From contig URKM01000030.1 in assembly GCA_900548365.1 (NCBI GenBank), positions 1 to 20,805 of the forward strand: 20,805 nucleotides of DNA, read 5' to 3'. Positions 1 to 6,651 of this stretch are shown piece by piece; position 1 is the first letter of the stretch; each line of letters opens with the position of its first letter. The stretch comes from an uncultured Collinsella sp. (lineage in GTDB: Bacteria > Actinomycetota > Coriobacteriia > Coriobacteriales > Coriobacteriaceae). Position numbers and translations under genes: made by a program. Under the pieces are notes generated by a model, which ran no database searches, was not told the origin of the DNA, and was given only the letters and a program-made list of their open reading frames with translations.

Positions 1-90
1 CGCCGCCAGCCCTCCAAAGCCAGCCCGCCGCCGCCAGCCCTCCAAAGCCAGCCCGCCGCCGGCCGCCCGCCGCCAGCCCGCCGCCGCCAG
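1..90. repeat. GC-rich tandem repeat, 28-bp unit, cut by window edge
   Basis: Two perfect 28-bp copies lie at 1-28 and 29-56. Each contains the core CAGCCCTCCAAAGCCAGCCC. They are followed by a degraded continuation of CGCC/GCC triplets to about 90. The array probably continues leftward beyond the window. It lies downstream of the leftward gene that ends at 181. The rest of the stretch up to 180 shows no gene or terminator that I can support. Confidence 0.8.
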
Positions 91-180
91 GCTCTACCGC
101 CCGTTGTCATCATCCACCAGCCGCCTGGCACCCGCCAACCGGCCAGCATGCCACCGGCCGTCGGCCGCCCCCGCGCATCG

Positions 181-1176
181 CTACTCGGCATTCACCCGCT
201 TCGGGATACCAAACCCACGAAGCAGCCCCTCCAGATAGCCTTCTTCGCCTATTCGCGCATACTGTATCCGCATCACCGGATAGCCCAACGCGGTTATATG
301 AGACTCGCGCTGCCGCTCGCGCACAATCGCCTCGAGCGACCACCCCGTTACCGAGGCCTCGTCTCTATATTTGTCCAACCCGTCAACCTCCTCGATAACG
401 CATGCGCCGTTTTCGAGATGCCAAACCCCGTCCACGCGTATCGTCTTACCGAAGTCGACCGGATCTTCGAACTCGACCTGCAGGTCCGCCGGTTGCACAT
501 ATCCCAGCTCGATAATCAAACCGCGGACCGTCGACTCGCCGCCGTTTTCCGACGCGCCATCGGCGTAATCCACCGCCTCGAGCGCGCGACACTTGCCGTG
601 CCTGCCCTTTCCATAGCGATGAACGAACTTCAGCAGTCGCTCCTTCGTTGTGAGCTCGTATCGCAGTGCGCAATCGAGCATCGGCAGGCTCTGCGATAAG
701 CTGCTTGCCAACGCGCACTCGAACAGCGTGCTGTCAATATCCGTTACATGGCACCCATCCACCTCGACAACCGAGCAGCCCTTACAACTCCGGCGAACGA
801 CCTTGACGCTCGCACCTCGCGAGCGCGCAGCAACGTCCCGGGCGGACAGTCCGCTCGGCTCCGACAACGTATAGATGCGTTCGATCAGCGCTTTCGGCAC
901 CCACAAGCCGTGCATGACCGCGGCGGAAAACGAGCAGAACACCACGCCAGGATGACGCTTCGCATATGTTCGCAGCACATGCCGGGCTTTGGTGCGCGGC
1001 GCATATCCCAGCGATTCAAGATACGTTGCACGCGCAAACATCCCTGGCCACGGCACCCCGACCTCGCCCGACCTCACCCTCAGTTCAAGCGCTTTGCGCT
1101 CCGCCTCGCTGCCGGGAAGCAGGTAGAGCCCTTCCCGCTCCGATTTATGAAACCGCTCTTCCAGATATCGGCCCAT
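181..1176 (-). CDS. AbiEi-like protein with PD-(D/E)xK-like C-terminus
   Basis: The predicted protein has 331 residues from an ATG at 1176. A GTG at 1248 would add 24 residues rich in Arg and Cys; neither start has a convincing ribosome binding site, so the start is uncertain. The N-terminal and middle parts resemble AbiEi-type antitoxin-like proteins common in gut actinobacteria. The C-terminal third has a DUF559/Vsr-like pattern. From the ATG numbering, a Glu sits near 214 in an SENGGEST stretch, an Asp near 249 in RVDGVW, and EEVDGLDK places Glu near 263 and Lys near 269. This is the usual E...D...ExDGxxK layout of restriction-like nuclease folds. Known AbiEi proteins are antitoxins of abortive-infection systems, but no AbiEii-type toxin gene lies next to it here. 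Function as nuclease, antitoxin or solitary defence protein is inference. It stands alone, leftward, between two repeat tracts. Confidence 0.6.
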   Translation of the reverse strand: MGRYLEERFHKSEREGLYLLPGSEAERKALELRVRSGEVGVPWPGMFARATYLESLGYAPRTKARHVLRTYAKRHPGVVFCSFSAAVMHGLWVPKALIERIYTLSEPSGLSARDVAARSRGASVKVVRRSCKGCSVVEVDGCHVTDIDSTLFECALASSLSQSLPMLDCALRYELTTKERLLKFVHRYGKGRHGKCRALEAVDYADGASENGGESTVRGLIIELGYVQPADLQVEFEDPVDFGKTIRVDGVWHLENGACVIEEVDGLDKYRDEASVTGWSLEAIVRERQRESHITALGYPVMRIQYARIGEEGYLEGLLRGFGIPKRVNAE

Positions 1177-1431
1177 CTTCGTATTCCGCAGCCGCCCCAC
1201 CTCCCCGGCTCGCCTTCGATTGCATCGCGACGCGCTGCACAACGCCACCGTATCGCGGGGCTCTCACATATTCCCTGCCATTGCTAACGAATTCCTTGCA
1301 GCATGCCGTAGCGCGTCAAACAACGGTGACGAGCACCAGCTCACGGTGCCCTCCCGCGCACGCGAGCATCAAGATCCGCTCGGCTTCACCGTAAATCTCA
1401 CTGCAAACTCCATAAGAATTCGCCACATCAA

Positions 1432-1521
1432 ACCGTCATCCCGCGCGCGGGGATTGAACGGGCTTCGCCCGCCAGGTGGCAGACCGCGTCATCACCGTCA
1501 TCCCGCGCGCGGGGATTGAAC
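1432..1521. repeat. 28-bp palindromic repeat pair, CRISPR-like or REP-like
   Basis: Two identical 28-bp copies occupy 1432-1459 and 1494-1521, separated by 34 bp (period 62). Each starts ACCGTCATCC, has the self-complementary core CCCGCGCGCGGG and ends GGGATTGAAC. Copy length, spacer length, the internal palindrome and the ATTGAAC end all resemble a CRISPR repeat pair. Against this, there are only two copies, no cas gene, and the 34-bp spacer opens with a hairpin (CGGGC-TTC-GCCCG, 1459-1471). The GTCATCCCGCG...CGGGGAT form also resembles REP palindromes of other bacteria. Either reading is possible; an active array is unlikely. Confidence 0.75.
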
Positions 1522-1565
1522 CCTGCGGCATGGCCAAGTCACACACACCGCCACTAAACTTCAGA

Positions 1566-1689
1566 TTTCGAGCGTTTCGAGGCAGCGAACGTTTTTCGAG
1601 CATTCCACGGCAGCGAATGGAGGCAAACGTGCGAATCTGGCTGCCTTAAACTGCTCCAAAAACGCTTTACTGCCTCAGAATGCACGAAA
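1566..1689. repeat. Long imperfect inverted repeat, possible MITE-like element or structured RNA
   Basis: The left arm (1566-1614) and the reverse complement of the right arm (1640-1689) align over about 50 columns with roughly 38 identities and one single-base gap. Shared blocks include TTTCG, GAGGCAG, CGTTTTT, GAGCA and GGCAGC. The 25-base loop lies at 1615-1639. The stretch is visibly AT-richer than the GC-rich flanks. It could be a non-autonomous mobile element, a dispersed repeat or a transcribed hairpin. No flanking target-site duplication is obvious. Confidence 0.65.
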
Positions 1690-1698
1690 ACCCACGGG

Positions 1699-1822
1699 GC
1701 CAATGCCCGCAAGCGCCCGCCGCGCGAACGCCAACGCCCGCAAGCGCCCGCCGCGCGAACGCCAATGCCCGCAAGCGCCCGCCGCGCGAACACCGGCGCC
1801 CGAAAGCCCCGGGGGCCGCCTG
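1699..1822. repeat. 31-bp tandem repeat array
   Basis: Three adjacent 31-bp copies lie at 1699-1729, 1730-1760 and 1761-1791. The first and third are identical; the middle one differs by one base (T to C at 1735). A degraded fourth copy runs from 1792 to 1822. Further GCAAGCGCC fragments near 1828 and 1856 extend to about 1867. Each copy contains the 13-mer CGCCCGCCGCGCG, which also occurs in the repeat pair at 6698-6788. Confidence 0.85.
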
Positions 1823-1926
1823 CCTTCGCAAGCGCCTGCCACGGAGCCAAGGCCGCAAGCGCCCGCCATCTAATCGTTCCGCTATATTCCCAGCTCAAAG
1901 CACTTGTATGACCCAGTTCAGCCGCT

Positions 1927-2008
1927 TCACACCGAGCACCTCTCGAGGTATGCCATCGCCAGCTTGAGCAGCGACTCGGTAAACGGCACGAAGAACGGCG
2001 CCCAAGGG
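1927..2008 (-). pseudogene. Possible 3' remnant of a leftward gene
   Basis: On the minus strand a coding-like stretch reads APFFVPFTESLLKLAMAYLE and ends in a TGA at 1927-1929. Codons are strongly G/C-ending, as in the real genes of this window, and the residues look like the C-terminal helices of a globular protein. Upstream the resemblance stops where the ferredoxin promoter begins (about 2010), so no start or full domain remains. The parent family is not recognisable; a LysR-like tail is one guess. The stretch is too short to be certain and could be chance. Confidence 0.3.
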
Positions 2009-2009
2009 G

Positions 2010-2037
2010 TTGCAAACCATGCCCGACAAGGTATATT
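2010..2037 (+). promoter_or_regulatory. Putative sigma-70-type promoter of the ferredoxin gene
   Basis: TTGCAA (2010-2015) and TATATT (2032-2037) are separated by 16 bp. They lie about 65 bp before the ferredoxin ATG in a locally AT-richer stretch. A start of transcription near 2044 would give a leader of about 57 bases. Confidence 0.55.
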
Positions 2038-2100
2038 TGACCCGAACGGCCCGATGCTCTTTCGCCTATTCGCATCGGACACAACAGAGAGGAAACTACC

Positions 2101-2286
2101 ATGGCTCATCCCGTAATTGATGCCGACGAGTGCATCGCATGTGGCGTTTGCGTTGACGCCTGCCCCGCTGGCGTTCTGGAGCTCAACGACGTCGCCACCG
2201 TGGCCGACGAGGACTCCTGCGTGGCCTGCGGCGCCTGCCAGGACGCCTGCCCCGCCGGCGCGATCACCGAGATCGTCGACGAGTAA
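2101..2286 (+). CDS. 2[4Fe-4S] ferredoxin
   Basis: A 61-residue clostridial-type ferredoxin. The first cluster motif has Cys11, Cys14, Cys17 and Cys21-Pro; the second has Cys40, Cys43, Cys46 and Cys50-Pro. The near-symmetric halves and acidic composition are typical of low-potential cytoplasmic electron carriers that serve pyruvate:ferredoxin oxidoreductases, hydrogenases and other anaerobic redox enzymes. The start is supported by GAGAGGAA about seven bases upstream. It has its own promoter and its own terminator, so it is probably monocistronic and well expressed. Which enzyme it serves cannot be read here. The hydrogenase-maturation genes further right make hydrogen metabolism one plausible partner. 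Confidence 0.95.
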   Translation: MAHPVIDADECIACGVCVDACPAGVLELNDVATVADEDSCVACGACQDACPAGAITEIVDE

Positions 2287-2310
2287 ACCAGGCCCACACG
2301 GTCACCAAAA

Positions 2311-2350
2311 AGCCACTCGAACCCCCTGGGCTCGAGTGGCTTTTTCTTTT
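2311..2350 (+). terminator. Intrinsic terminator after ferredoxin
   Basis: A perfect 10-bp stem, AGCCACTCGA (2311-2320) with TCGAGTGGCT (2332-2341), has an 11-base loop and is followed by a T-rich run to 2350. An A run just before the stem could also let it act on leftward transcription. Confidence 0.9.
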
Positions 2351-2387
2351 CATCATCGATAGGGCGATCCGAGCCAGCGATGGCGGG

Positions 2388-2570
2388 CGACGAGCTCGGC
2401 CGGCTCCGGTGGCCCCGCGACCCCGACGAGCTCGGCCGGCGCCGGTGGCTCAGAGGCCGCGGGCGATCCCAGGCGCCCTAACCGACCCCGCGACCCCGAC
2501 GAGCCCGACCAGCGCCGGTGGCTCCGCAACCCCGGGCGGCCCCAACCAGCTCCGCAGCCCCGACGGGCCC
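2388..2570. repeat. Degenerate GC-rich tandem repeats of about 36 bp
   Basis: CGACGAGCTCGGCCGGC followed by a CCGGTGGC-type end recurs at 2388 and 2424, a spacing of 36. A diverged version starts at 2497 (spacing 73, about two units), and a weaker CCCCGACGGG trace lies near 2558. The tract fills the space between the ferredoxin terminator and the end of niaR. The open frames through it have Pro/Ala/Thr-rich translations and are not believable genes. Confidence 0.6.
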
Positions 2571-2600
2571 ACGGCCCCGGCGCCGACGGGGAACGGCCCG

Positions 2601-3173
2601 CTACTCCAGGTCCCCCTCATACGGCATGACCTCGGCAAGGTAGCCGCGGGCGGCAAGCTGCGACTCGATCTCGTCGAGCGCGTCCTCCGATTCGGCTGCG
2701 ATGCGATGGAAGTGGTACCCGCTCGTCACCGTCATGAGCGGGAAGCTCTTGCCCGCCGCGATATCGGCGACGTAGCGCGCCACATCGCGCCGGCTCTTGA
2801 TATCCAGATCTGCGGTGATCTTTCCATAGACACGATGGTTGACCAGCACGTTCGTCACCACGCCGCCCAGATCGACGATGGTGTTGAGCTCGTCTTCGAC
2901 CTCTTCGACCGTATGGTGCACCTTGACGAGGCGCGTGGGCAGCTCGTCGCGCGCGCCTTCCCGCAGCACGTACCCACGGGCCGTAGCGACCACGTCGTGC
3001 CCGTTGGCGCGCAGAAGGGCGATGTCCTGCACGATGACCTGGCGACTGACGCCGAGCGATCGCGCGAGCCCGCTTCCCGAAAGCGGACCGCTCGCCCGCT
3101 GCAGCTCGCCGATGAGCGCGATGCGGCGGTCACGACCGGGCATCGCGCCGCCGGAGCCGCGACGTTCCGTCAT
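2601..3173 (-). CDS. niaR: NiaR-type niacin-responsive NAD biosynthesis repressor
   Basis: A 190-residue protein. Residues about 17-65 form an HTH_11-type winged helix (SGLARSLGVSRQVIVQDIAL is its recognition part). Residues about 83-180 form the 3H domain, named for its conserved histidines. H87, E95, H154 and H156 correspond, with a constant offset of 8, to the metal ligands I recall for the Thermotoga homologue (H79, E87, H146, H148). The family binds nicotinate and represses NAD synthesis or niacin uptake genes. The ATG at 3173 overlaps the nadC stop by four bases (ATGA) and is preceded by GGAGGAG, which settles the start. As last gene of the nadA-nadB-nadC operon it probably controls its own transcription through the palindrome in front of nadA. 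Confidence 0.93.
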   Translation of the reverse strand: MTERRGSGGAMPGRDRRIALIGELQRASGPLSGSGLARSLGVSRQVIVQDIALLRANGHDVVATARGYVLREGARDELPTRLVKVHHTVEEVEDELNTIVDLGGVVTNVLVNHRVYGKITADLDIKSRRDVARYVADIAAGKSFPLMTVTSGYHFHRIAAESEDALDEIESQLAARGYLAEVMPYEGDLE

Positions 3174-4048
3174 CGGGACTCCTCCGCACCCGCCTCGTCC
3201 AGCATGCGCAGATGCTTCAGCGACAGATCCAGGATTCCGGCGGAATGCGTGAGGGCGCCGGAGGAGATCACGTCGACGCCCAGGTCGGCGAGCTCGCGAA
3301 CGCGCTCGAGGTCGACGTTGCCGGACGCCTCGACCACCGCGCGGCCGTCGATCAGGGCAATCGCCTCCGCCATCTGGTCGTGGTCCATGTTATCCAGCAT
3401 GATGATGTCGGCGCCCGCCGCCAGTGCCTCGCGCACCATCGCGAGCGATTCGCACTCGACCTCGACCGTGCAGGTGAACGACACGTGGGAGCGCGCGGCG
3501 GCGACCGCCGGCGCGATGCCGCCCGCCGCGTCGATATGATTGTCCTTGAGCATCACGGCGCTCGACAGGTTGTAGCGGTGGTTGGCGCCGCCGCCCAGCA
3601 GGACCGCCTCCTTCTCGAAGATCCTCATGCCGGGCGTCGTCTTGCGCGTATCCACCAGCACGGTGCCCGTGCCCTCGAGCGCATCCGCCATCCGACGCGT
3701 ATACGTCGCGATGCCGCTCATGCGCTGCAGGTAGTTGAGCGCCACGCGCTCGCCCGAGAGCAGCACGCGCGCATCGCCGAACACCTTCGCCAGCAGCTGC
3801 CCCGATTCGACACGGTCGCCGTCGGCGACATAGGATTCGACGCGCGTCGCGGGATCGAGCAGCGAAAACGTCCGCTCGAACACGCTCAGGCCGGCCAGCA
3901 CGCCGTCCTGCTTCGCGATGAGCTGCACCTCGGCGGGGCGCGCGTTCGGGCACACGGACATGGTGCTGATATCCTCGCTGGTAATATCCTCCTGCAGAGC
4001 ACGGCGGATGTAGTCGTCGACGACGAGATTCATGGTGATGGGATTCAT
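3170..4048 (-). CDS. nadC: Quinolinate phosphoribosyltransferase (nicotinate-nucleotide pyrophosphorylase)
   Basis: A 292-residue cytoplasmic enzyme that converts quinolinate and PRPP to nicotinate mononucleotide, CO2 and pyrophosphate, the third step of de novo NAD synthesis. Visible family signatures are NYLQRMSGIATYTRRM, VDTRKTTPGMR, the GGGANHRYNL stretch, LKDNHI, VEVECESL and MLDNM. Length matches the family (about 280-300). The ATG at 4048 has TTGAGGAGC just upstream; an in-frame ATG at 4033 is less well placed. The gene follows nadB after a 134-base gap containing GC-rich hairpins and overlaps niaR by four bases. Confidence 0.96.
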   Translation of the reverse strand: MNPITMNLVVDDYIRRALQEDITSEDISTMSVCPNARPAEVQLIAKQDGVLAGLSVFERTFSLLDPATRVESYVADGDRVESGQLLAKVFGDARVLLSGERVALNYLQRMSGIATYTRRMADALEGTGTVLVDTRKTTPGMRIFEKEAVLLGGGANHRYNLSSAVMLKDNHIDAAGGIAPAVAAARSHVSFTCTVEVECESLAMVREALAAGADIIMLDNMDHDQMAEAIALIDGRAVVEASGNVDLERVRELADLGVDVISSGALTHSAGILDLSLKHLRMLDEAGAEESR

Positions 4049-4182
4049 GCTCGCTCCTCAATAGACCTCGTAGGGTTGTTGCAATTGCGGTGCCCGCCCG
4101 AGCGGCGACCGCGTGCCCGGGCGGGGCGCACCAGAAAGCCGGACGGTGCCGCGGCATCCGAAGGGGGCCGCCGTCCAGCCGA
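4049..4182 (-). other. nadB-nadC spacer with GC-rich stem-loops
   Basis: This is the only sizeable gap in the nad operon. It holds an imperfect stem between GTGCCCGCCCG (4090-4100) and CGGGCGGGGCGCAC (4118-4131). A second possible stem pairs GGACGG (4141-4146) with CCGTCC (4171-4176). No T run follows either on the minus strand, so they look more like mRNA-processing or stability hairpins than terminators. A secondary promoter for nadC is not evident. Confidence 0.4.
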
Positions 4183-5631
4183 TCAGCCTTGTCCGCACAG
4201 TCCGTCGATGCCGCTGCGGTATGCGCCCGTGGGGCGATGGACGCCGTCGAGCGCCGGCTCGCCTGCCGCCGGAACCTCCAGCGACTCGCCCGTGGCGATT
4301 CGGTATGCCGCGCGCCCCGCGAAGACCAGCGCCTCGAGCAGACTGTTGCTCGCCAGCCGATTCGCCCCGTGCACGCCGTTGCAGCTCGTCTCGCCCGCGG
4401 CGTAGAGCCCCGGCATGCTCGTAGCGGAATCGCGGTCGACCCGGATACCGCCCATGAAATAGTGCTGCGTGGGAACCACGGGAATCGGCTCTTCCAGGAT
4501 GTCGCGCCCCTCATCGAGGCAGCGCTGGCGAATGTTCACGAAATGCTCGCGCACCACGACGGGGTCGACCGGCGCGAACGAGAGCCATTCGTGCTCGACG
4601 CCCTCGGAGCGCATCTCCTCGCGCATCGCGGCGGCGACCACGTCGCGCGGCTGCAGCTCGTCGGTGAACCGCTCGCCCGCGTGGTTGAGCAGCACCGCCC
4701 CCTCGCCGCGACAGCTCTCGGAGATGAGGAACGCGCGACCGGGCTGCTCGGAATAGAGGCCCGTGGGATGGATCTGCACGTAGTCGAGATGCTCGGTCGC
4801 GATGCCGTACTTCGTCGCCAGGTATATGGCGTCACCCGTGAGCTGCGGGAAATTCGTCGAATGCTGGTACACGCCCCCGATGCCGCCCGTCGCCAGCACG
4901 GTCGCGCCCGCTCTGATCTGGAACGGCCGGGAACCCGCCGCCGCGTCGACGGAACCTTCCGCGCGGAAACCGCCCCCGGACGCGGGGGCGGCGCCCTCCG
5001 GCAGCAGCTCGTCGATGGTCTCCAGCGATTCCGCCTCGCTCACCGGCAACGCCAGCACGCCGGCGCACGCTCCGTCCTCGACGAGCAGGTCGACCATAGC
5101 GACGTGCTCGAGAATGCGGACGTTCTCCAGGCGGCGCACCTGCTCGAGCAGCTTCGTGGTGATCGCCTGCCCCGTGATGTCCTTATGGAACGCGATGCGC
5201 GGGCGCGCATGGGCGCCCTCGCGGGTGAATGCGAGCCCGCCGTCCTCGCCGCGGTCGAACTGCACCCCAAGATCGAGGAGGTCGTTGATCACCGTCCGGC
5301 TCGAACGGATCATGATGTCGACGCTCTCGCGGTCGTTCTCGAAATGGCCGGCGCGCAACGTGTCCTCGAAGAACGAATCGTAATCATCCCCCTCGGGCAG
5401 CACGCAGATGCCCCCTTGCGCCAGCATCGAGTCGCACTCGTCCACCGCGCCCTTCGACAGCATCACGATGTCGCAGGTCGAGGGCAGCGTCAGCGCTGCA
5501 TACAGCCCCGCGACGCCGCATCCCACGATGACGACGTCGCACGCCATCCCCTGCGCGCCCATATCGCGGACCGCCTCCACGTCGATGCCCGCCGGGATTC
5601 CCGCGCCCTGCAGCGCGCTCTTCTCATCCAT
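4183..5631 (-). CDS. nadB: L-aspartate oxidase, short form
   Basis: A 482-residue flavoprotein that oxidises L-aspartate to iminoaspartate for NadA; under anaerobic conditions fumarate can accept the electrons. The FAD-binding GCGVAG lies at residues 37-42. Family stretches follow: DSMLAQGGI, ARPRIAFHKDITG, ATGGIGGVYQHSTN, HPTGL, RGEGAVLLNHAGERF, RDVVAAA, QHYFMGGI and GETSCNGVHGANRLASNSLL. Only about 27 residues follow the last block. The helical C-terminal domain of the roughly 540-residue E. coli enzyme is therefore missing, and no continuation appears in other frames downstream. A low-conservation insertion rich in Gly/Ala lies in the middle (DNA about 4940-5040). The ATG at 5631 has AGGGGGC upstream and starts eight bases after the nadA stop. 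Confidence 0.95.
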   Translation of the reverse strand: MDEKSALQGAGIPAGIDVEAVRDMGAQGMACDVVIVGCGVAGLYAALTLPSTCDIVMLSKGAVDECDSMLAQGGICVLPEGDDYDSFFEDTLRAGHFENDRESVDIMIRSSRTVINDLLDLGVQFDRGEDGGLAFTREGAHARPRIAFHKDITGQAITTKLLEQVRRLENVRILEHVAMVDLLVEDGACAGVLALPVSEAESLETIDELLPEGAAPASGGGFRAEGSVDAAAGSRPFQIRAGATVLATGGIGGVYQHSTNFPQLTGDAIYLATKYGIATEHLDYVQIHPTGLYSEQPGRAFLISESCRGEGAVLLNHAGERFTDELQPRDVVAAAMREEMRSEGVEHEWLSFAPVDPVVVREHFVNIRQRCLDEGRDILEEPIPVVPTQHYFMGGIRVDRDSATSMPGLYAAGETSCNGVHGANRLASNSLLEALVFAGRAAYRIATGESLEVPAAGEPALDGVHRPTGAYRSGIDGLCGQG

Positions 5632-5639
5632 GCTGCCCC

Positions 5640-6569
5640 CTAGCGCGCGGCGTACTCGAGCATGCGGTCAAGCGTCAACTTCGCCTGAGGGGCCGCCTCG
5701 GCGTCGACCGCGACCTCGCCCGTGCCCGTCTCGAGACACGCCGCGACCTTTTCGAGGGTGACCATGTCCATGTCGCGACAGGTCGGCGGAGTCGCGGTGA
5801 AGAAGAAGCGCTTCTGCGGGCAGCGGCGCTCGAGCTCGAAAAGCACCCCGCGAACCGTCACCACGATGAACTCCATCGCATCGCTCGATTCCGCATGGGC
5901 GATGATGCCCGACGTCGCACCGATGTAATCCGCCTCCGCGAGCACCTCCGCCGTGCATTCAGGATGCGCGAGCACCACGGCGTCGGGATGCTCCGCCTTC
6001 AGCGCGCGCAGCTCCTCGATCGAAACATCCTCATGGCGCGGGCAGTAACCCTTGTTCAGGATGATGTGCTTGTCGGGAACCTGCTCGGCAACGTAGCGGC
6101 CCAGGTTCCTATCGGGGATGAACAGGACGTGCCGTTGCGGGAGCTCGGAGACGATCTTCACGGCGTTCGACGAGGTGACGCACACATCGCTCCACGATTT
6201 GATCTGGACCGTGGAATTCACATAGCAGGCGACGGCCAGGTCGTCGCCGTACCGCTCGCGCGCCGCCTCCACCGTCGCCCGCTCGACCATATGCGCCATG
6301 GGGCAATCGGCCAGGGGCTCGGGCAGCAGCACGGTCTTCGCCGGGTTCAGCAGCTTCACGCTCTCGCCCATGAATTCCACGCCGCACAGCACGATCACCT
6401 GCTGCGGAAGCGTTACCGCCAATTTCGCAAGGTAGAACGAGTCGCCCACGTAGTCGGCGACGTCCTGGACCTCGGGATCGACATAATAGTGCGCCAGAAC
6501 GACCGCGTCGCGCTCTTCCTTCAGCCGAGCGATGCGCTCGCGTACTTCCCTGGTATCTTGCTGGGCCAT
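5640..6569 (-). CDS. nadA: Quinolinate synthase A
   Basis: A 309-residue [4Fe-4S] enzyme that condenses iminoaspartate with dihydroxyacetone phosphate to quinolinate. Landmarks include LAHYYVDPEVQDVADYVGDS, CGVEFMGESVKLLNP, YVNSTVQIKSWSDVCVTSSN, HPECTAEV and TPPTC. C89 (ADCPMA), C176 (KGYCPRHE) and C264 (TPPTC) have the spacing of the three cluster ligands. The fourth iron site is free for substrate, so the enzyme is oxygen-sensitive. The ATG at 6569 is preceded by GGGGAGAGGG and is chosen over an upstream in-frame codon at 6632. That upstream codon lies before the predicted transcription start. It is the first gene of nadA-nadB-nadC-niaR. Confidence 0.96.
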   Translation of the reverse strand: MAQQDTREVRERIARLKEERDAVVLAHYYVDPEVQDVADYVGDSFYLAKLAVTLPQQVIVLCGVEFMGESVKLLNPAKTVLLPEPLADCPMAHMVERATVEAARERYGDDLAVACYVNSTVQIKSWSDVCVTSSNAVKIVSELPQRHVLFIPDRNLGRYVAEQVPDKHIILNKGYCPRHEDVSIEELRALKAEHPDAVVLAHPECTAEVLAEADYIGATSGIIAHAESSDAMEFIVVTVRGVLFELERRCPQKRFFFTATPPTCRDMDMVTLEKVAACLETGTGEVAVDAEAAPQAKLTLDRMLEYAAR

Positions 6570-6622
6570 GCGTTCCCTCTCCCCATGCGGCCGCGCGGGC
6601 GCGGCCCGAATACATTGGGGAA

Positions 6623-6651
6623 AGTATCGCACCAGTCTTTACACCTGACAA
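6623..6651 (-). promoter_or_regulatory. Promoter of the nadABC-niaR operon
   Basis: On the minus strand TTGTCA (6651-6646) and GATACT (6628-6623) are separated by exactly 17 bp. Transcription would start near 6616, about 47 bases before the nadA ATG. The -35 box is part of the palindrome at 6641-6660. Confidence 0.65.

Larger units (their letters stand above)
1177..2009. other. Repeat-rich intergenic island without an intact gene
   Basis: About 0.8 kb separates the AbiEi-like gene from the ferredoxin promoter. I see no intact gene in it. From 1177 to 1431 nothing specific was found. It then contains, in order, a 28-bp repeat pair (1432-1521), a long imperfect inverted repeat (1566-1689), a 31-bp tandem array (1699-1822 plus fragments to about 1867) and a possible gene remnant (1927-2008). 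Open frames across the 31-bp array are artefacts: the period is not a multiple of three, so all frames stay open with Arg/Ala/Gly-rich translations. Confidence 0.7.

Noticed and set aside
1699..1822. The 31-bp array as a CRISPR array
   Set aside because: Copies are directly adjacent with no spacers, so it is a tandem repeat.
1554..2102. Long minus-strand open frame across the 31-bp array
   Set aside because: The frame stays open because the repeat lacks stops in every frame; the translation is Arg/Ala/Gly-rich and includes the inverted repeat. Only the last about 80 bases look coding-like.
2409..3539. Plus-strand open frame of 376 codons
   Set aside because: It starts in the Pro/Ala-rich repeat tract and then runs antisense to niaR and nadC, both well supported.
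4090..5643. Plus-strand open frame of 517 codons
   Set aside because: It is antisense to nadB with Arg/His-rich translation, typical of a shadow frame in GC-rich DNA.
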